Origin: Candidatus Eiseniibacteriota bacterium
Lineage (GTDB): Bacteria; Orphanbacterota; Orphanbacteria; Orphanbacterales; Orphanbacteraceae
Reading direction: 5' to 3'
Assembly (NCBI GenBank): GCA_029262235.1
Contig: JAJCZU010000002.1
Location: 682,001 to 746,000 of the forward strand
DNA: 64,000 nt
Shown here: piece after piece, positions 61,496-64,000 of the stretch
Numbering within the stretch: position 1 is the stretch's first letter
How the letters are laid out: every line of letters starts with the position of its first letter
Notes under the pieces: generated by a model
What the model was told of the DNA's origin: nothing
Databases searched by the model: none
The model's input: only the letters and a program-made list of their open reading frames with translations
Position numbers and translations under genes: made by a program

Positions 61496-62482
61496 ATGAA
61501 TCGCTTTGTTGACCGTGCCACGATTGAAGTGGAGTCGGGCGGTGGTGGGAACGGCTGTGTCAGCTTCCGTCGTGAACGCTCCATGCCCAAGGGTGGGCCT
61601 GACGGCGGCGATGGCGGGTCCGGCGGCGACGTCATCCTCCATGTCGATCCTGGCAAACGCACACTCCTCGATTTCCACTACCAGCGCCACTTCCGTGCCG
61701 GCCGCGGCATGCACGGCCAGGGCTCGAACCACAACGGGAAGGACGGGGCCGACACGGTCATCGCCATTCCGCCCGGAACGACCGTGGTCGATGTCGAGTC
61801 GGGCAGGGAAGTCGCCGACCTGCTCGAAGAGGGTGATCGCTACGTAGCGGTGCGCGGGGGCAGGGGCGGAAAGGGCAATTCCCAGTTCGCGACGGCCACG
61901 AACCGCGCCCCCCGAACGGCCGAACCCGGCGGCGCGTCGCGCAAGCGCAAACTCGTTCTCGAACTGAAGCTTCTGGCGGACGTGGGACTCGTCGGTTTGC
62001 CGAACGCGGGGAAGTCCACGTTCCTCGCGCGTGTTACCGCCGCGCGTCCGAAGATCGCAAACTATCCCTTCACGACATTGTCCCCGAATCTCGGTCTCGT
62101 TCGTGTGGGCGACGCCGGCAGTTTTCTGCTGGCCGACCTTCCCGGTCTGATCGAAGGCGCCAGCGAGGGGAAGGGACTCGGTTTCGACTTTCTGCGTCAT
62201 ATCGAGCGATGCCGCGTTCTGCTCTTTCTGATCGACGCCACGGATCCCGATCCGGAGGAGGATCTGCGCGTCCTGCGGGCCGAGCTCGAGGCGTACGACG
62301 CCACGCTGCTTGAGCGTCGCATCATTTATGCGTGGAATAAACTGGATGCTGTTCCGGATGACTGGGAGTCGCCCGACCTCCCGGGAGCTCATCGTATTTC
62401 TGCTGTTTCGGGCGAGGGGGTGCAGGGGCTGATCCATCAGTTGCACGACTTGATACGGGAGGTGGAGGAAGATGGGGAATGA
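61496..62482 (+). CDS. obg: Obg-family GTPase
   Basis: 328 residues. The Gly-rich N-terminal Obg fold is unmistakable (GGGGNGCVSFRRE, GGPDGGDGGSGGDVIL, GRGGKGNSQFATATNRAPR). The G domain has G1 GLPNAGKST, G3 DLPGLIEG and G4 NKLD. It ends soon after the G domain: the C-terminal OCT domain found in some species is absent, which is normal for the ~330-residue class. Acts in late 50S ribosome assembly and stress control. The dprA ATG lies 11 nt inside its 3' end. Confidence 0.95.
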   Translation: MNRFVDRATIEVESGGGGNGCVSFRRERSMPKGGPDGGDGGSGGDVILHVDPGKRTLLDFHYQRHFRAGRGMHGQGSNHNGKDGADTVIAIPPGTTVVDVESGREVADLLEEGDRYVAVRGGRGGKGNSQFATATNRAPRTAEPGGASRKRKLVLELKLLADVGLVGLPNAGKSTFLARVTAARPKIANYPFTTLSPNLGLVRVGDAGSFLLADLPGLIEGASEGKGLGFDFLRHIERCRVLLFLIDATDPDPEEDLRVLRAELEAYDATLLERRIIYAWNKLDAVPDDWESPDLPGAHRISAVSGEGVQGLIHQLHDLIREVEEDGE

Positions 62483-63605
62483 ACGTGCCTGGCTTACGCT
62501 GCATCACAAACCGCTTGGCGAGATTCACAAGAAGGCTCTGATTGAAGAGTGCGGAACACCCGAGGCTGTGCTCGGGCTCACGATGCTTGAAATCGCGGAG
62601 ATCACCAGGGAAAGGTCCCCGGAGATCTCGCAGTTTCAGCGCGCGCGCGTCGATTGCCAGGCGATCGAAGGTTCCATGCGTGAGCATGGAATCAGAATCA
62701 TACCGTTTACTCATGAACAGTATCCTCCGCTGCTGCGTGAGATCCCGGATCCTCCTGCGCTTCTCTACGCGCGCGGCGATGCGAGTGTTCTGACACGCCG
62801 TTCGATATCAGTCGTCGGTTCCCGTCTGGCGGATCGCGGGGCCGTGAAATGGACGGAAGCTTTCGGGGAACTCGCCGGTGCTGCGGGTGCGCTGGTTACC
62901 AGCGGGCTTGCACTCGGCATCGACGCCGCCGCGCATCGCGGCGCGATTCGGACCGGTGTCACTGCCGCGGTTCTCGGAAACGGACTGGCACATGTCTTCC
63001 CGTCCCGCAACCGGGAGCTGGCGCGTGCCATCGAAAACAGCGGGGGTGTGATGTTGAGCGAATACGCCCCGGACGTGCAGCCGGACCGGCACCACTTTCC
63101 GAAGCGGAACCGCATCGTGGCGGGGATCTCGGAGGGAGTCGTACTGGTGCAGGCGGCGTACCGGAGCGGGGCGAACATCACGGCGCGTCTCGCGGGGGAC
63201 TGCGGCCGCGAGCTTTTCGCTCTCGCTGCGCAGCCGTGGGACGGGCGCTTCGCCGGCAATCACCGTTTTCAGCGCGACGGGGCCACGTTCGTGGTGGATC
63301 CTGAGGACGCACTCGGCAGTCTCGGCTTCAAACTCCCCCCGGCCGCCGGGAAAAAGAAGAGCAGCCCGCAGAACAACCCGTTTACATCCACGCCTCGGCC
63401 ATTCCCGGAATCGTGGGGCGAAACGACGCGGTCGATCGCAGAGAAGCTCATCATGGACGACACGGACCTCGAAACTTTATGCGCAAGGCTTACCCTTCGG
63501 TCGGACGACGTCCTGCACCGGATTGCGCGCCTCGAAATGGACGGCTTCGTCGAAGAGCTTCCGGGACAGCGGTTCCGCTGGAACGGGCCGGTGGGAGAAC
63601 GATGA
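62472..63605 (+). CDS. dprA: DNA-processing protein DprA
   Basis: 377 residues. N-terminal SAM-like/HhH region, then the Rossmann-like core: SVVGSRLADRG, LVTSGLALGIDAAAHRGAI, AVLGNGLAHVFPSRNRELA, SEYAPDVQPDRHHFPKRNRI and GVVLVQAAYRSGANITARLA. C-terminal winged-helix domain (LRSDDVLHRIARLEMDGFVE). It loads RecA on incoming single-stranded DNA during transformation. Together with the type IV pilus and the ComEA-like gene it supports natural competence. No ComEC or ComM is in the window. Overlaps obg by 11 nt and the next gene by 4 nt. Confidence 0.93.
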   Translation: MGNERAWLTLHHKPLGEIHKKALIEECGTPEAVLGLTMLEIAEITRERSPEISQFQRARVDCQAIEGSMREHGIRIIPFTHEQYPPLLREIPDPPALLYARGDASVLTRRSISVVGSRLADRGAVKWTEAFGELAGAAGALVTSGLALGIDAAAHRGAIRTGVTAAVLGNGLAHVFPSRNRELARAIENSGGVMLSEYAPDVQPDRHHFPKRNRIVAGISEGVVLVQAAYRSGANITARLAGDCGRELFALAAQPWDGRFAGNHRFQRDGATFVVDPEDALGSLGFKLPPAAGKKKSSPQNNPFTSTPRPFPESWGETTRSIAEKLIMDDTDLETLCARLTLRSDDVLHRIARLEMDGFVEELPGQRFRWNGPVGER

Positions 63606-64000
63606 CCCGCAAACGCCGCCCGGCCGTCTGGAAACATCGCCTGGAGGATGCGGCGCTCACGCTCATTTCGGGAATCAACCGACCGCTCGGATGGCGCGGG
63701 TCGCAGAAGTTCGGCTCGCTGCTCGGCACTCTCTGGTACTACGGGTACAGGCGGCGTGTCGACGTTTCCCGGGAGAACATCCTGCGCGCCTTTCCCGGCA
63801 TGAGCGATAAAGACGCGGCCCGCATCGCCTCGGCTTCGTTTCGCAGCATCGCCGCGACGTTCATGGAGTTTGCACGCTTCCCGTACATGAACGCGGCGGA
63901 CGCGGCTCGCCGGGCGCGCGTGACTACGCCTGAACTGCTGGAGCGTCTGCGCGACGAAGGGAAGGGCGGCATTCTCGTTACCGGGCACTACGGAAACTGG
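63602..64000 (+). CDS. Lipid A biosynthesis acyltransferase, LpxL/HtrB-like (3' end outside window)
   Basis: The first 133 residues are present; the frame is still open at the window edge. The N-terminus (RLEDAALTLISGINRPLG, LGTLWYYGYRRRVDVSRENI, RAFPGMSDKDAARIASASFR) matches the LpxL/LpxM family. The sequence ends ILVTGHYGNW, the start of the catalytic HX4D-type motif (His present; the Asp/Glu falls outside). Such enzymes add secondary acyl chains to Kdo2-lipid A at the inner membrane, implying lipopolysaccharide. Start overlaps the dprA stop by 4 nt. Confidence 0.85.
   Translation, partial: MTRKRRPAVWKHRLEDAALTLISGINRPLGWRGSQKFGSLLGTLWYYGYRRRVDVSRENILRAFPGMSDKDAARIASASFRSIAATFMEFARFPYMNAADAARRARVTTPELLERLRDEGKGGILVTGHYGNW

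Noticed and set aside
61496-62482. Obg considered truncated because it lacks the OCT domain
   Set aside because: Many bacterial Obg proteins of about 330 residues naturally lack it, and all G motifs are intact.

Overview
This is a 64 kb stretch of a high-GC, Gram-negative (diderm) bacterial chromosome. Every convincing gene lies on the + strand. Evidence for an outer membrane: an Omp85/TamA-type barrel, other predicted outer-membrane proteins, a secretin, lipobox proteins and, at the right edge, an LpxL/HtrB-type lipid A acyltransferase. Several secreted proteins end in a FlgD/Por-like C-terminal domain (pattern YPNP...GVYVVRL). That trait, the multi-domain pilin proteins and the SprA-like outer-membrane protein suggest an uncultured lineage near the FCB superphylum (Eisenbacteria-, Krumholzibacteria- or Latescibacteria-like). 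This placement is inference; no rRNA or other decisive marker is present. GTG and TTG starts are common, and many neighbouring genes overlap by 1-11 nt, indicating long translationally coupled operons.

Layout. 1-9.9 kb: envelope and secretion block. It holds the 3' part of an M6-peptidase-like protein, two tandem paralogues with a PGxGQxYA motif, an NHL-repeat protein, a large SprA-like outer-membrane protein and a three-POTRA Omp85 protein. 9.9-13.2 kb: a GNAT acetyltransferase and a YncE-propeller/di-haem cytochrome c fusion. 13.2-19.7 kb: ligA followed by hutH-hutU-hutI, which convert histidine to formiminoglutamate. 19.8-26.9 kb: a TPR protein, a PHP phosphoesterase, an outer-membrane protein, CvpA, phosphomannomutase and mannose-1-phosphate guanylyltransferase (GDP-mannose supply for surface polysaccharide).

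27-57.5 kb: a nearly complete type IVa pilus locus. The order is ComEA-like, pilB, pilT, pilC, pilS, pilR, two tandem pilA genes, an ABC ATPase and permease, a TPR protein, a second kinase/NtrC-regulator pair, a secreted repeat protein, four minor pilins, then pilM-N-O-P-Q, a giant Ig-like lipoprotein and a small outer-membrane protein. The order resembles what I recall of the Myxococcus xanthus pil cluster, including an ABC transporter after pilA (PilH/PilI there). A very good sigma-54 promoter precedes the first pilA, matching the adjacent PilS/PilR pair. No pilD, classical pilY1 or pilotin gene is seen. The most unusual genes are a PilW-type minor pilin fused to about four fibronectin-III domains and a lectin-like C-terminus, and an 1101-residue lipoprotein of about ten Ig-like domains placed 2 nt after pilQ. 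Together they look like a lineage-specific pilus tip and exit-pore elaboration.

57.5-64 kb: housekeeping genes: aroK, rsmD, coaD, a NUDIX hydrolase, a FmdB-type zinc ribbon, icd with a clear sigma-70-like promoter, obg, dprA and the start of an lpxL/htrB-like gene. No tRNA, rRNA, CRISPR array, transposase or integrase was recognised. The longest non-coding stretch (48295-48935) contains strong hairpins and an imperfect repeat of unknown role.
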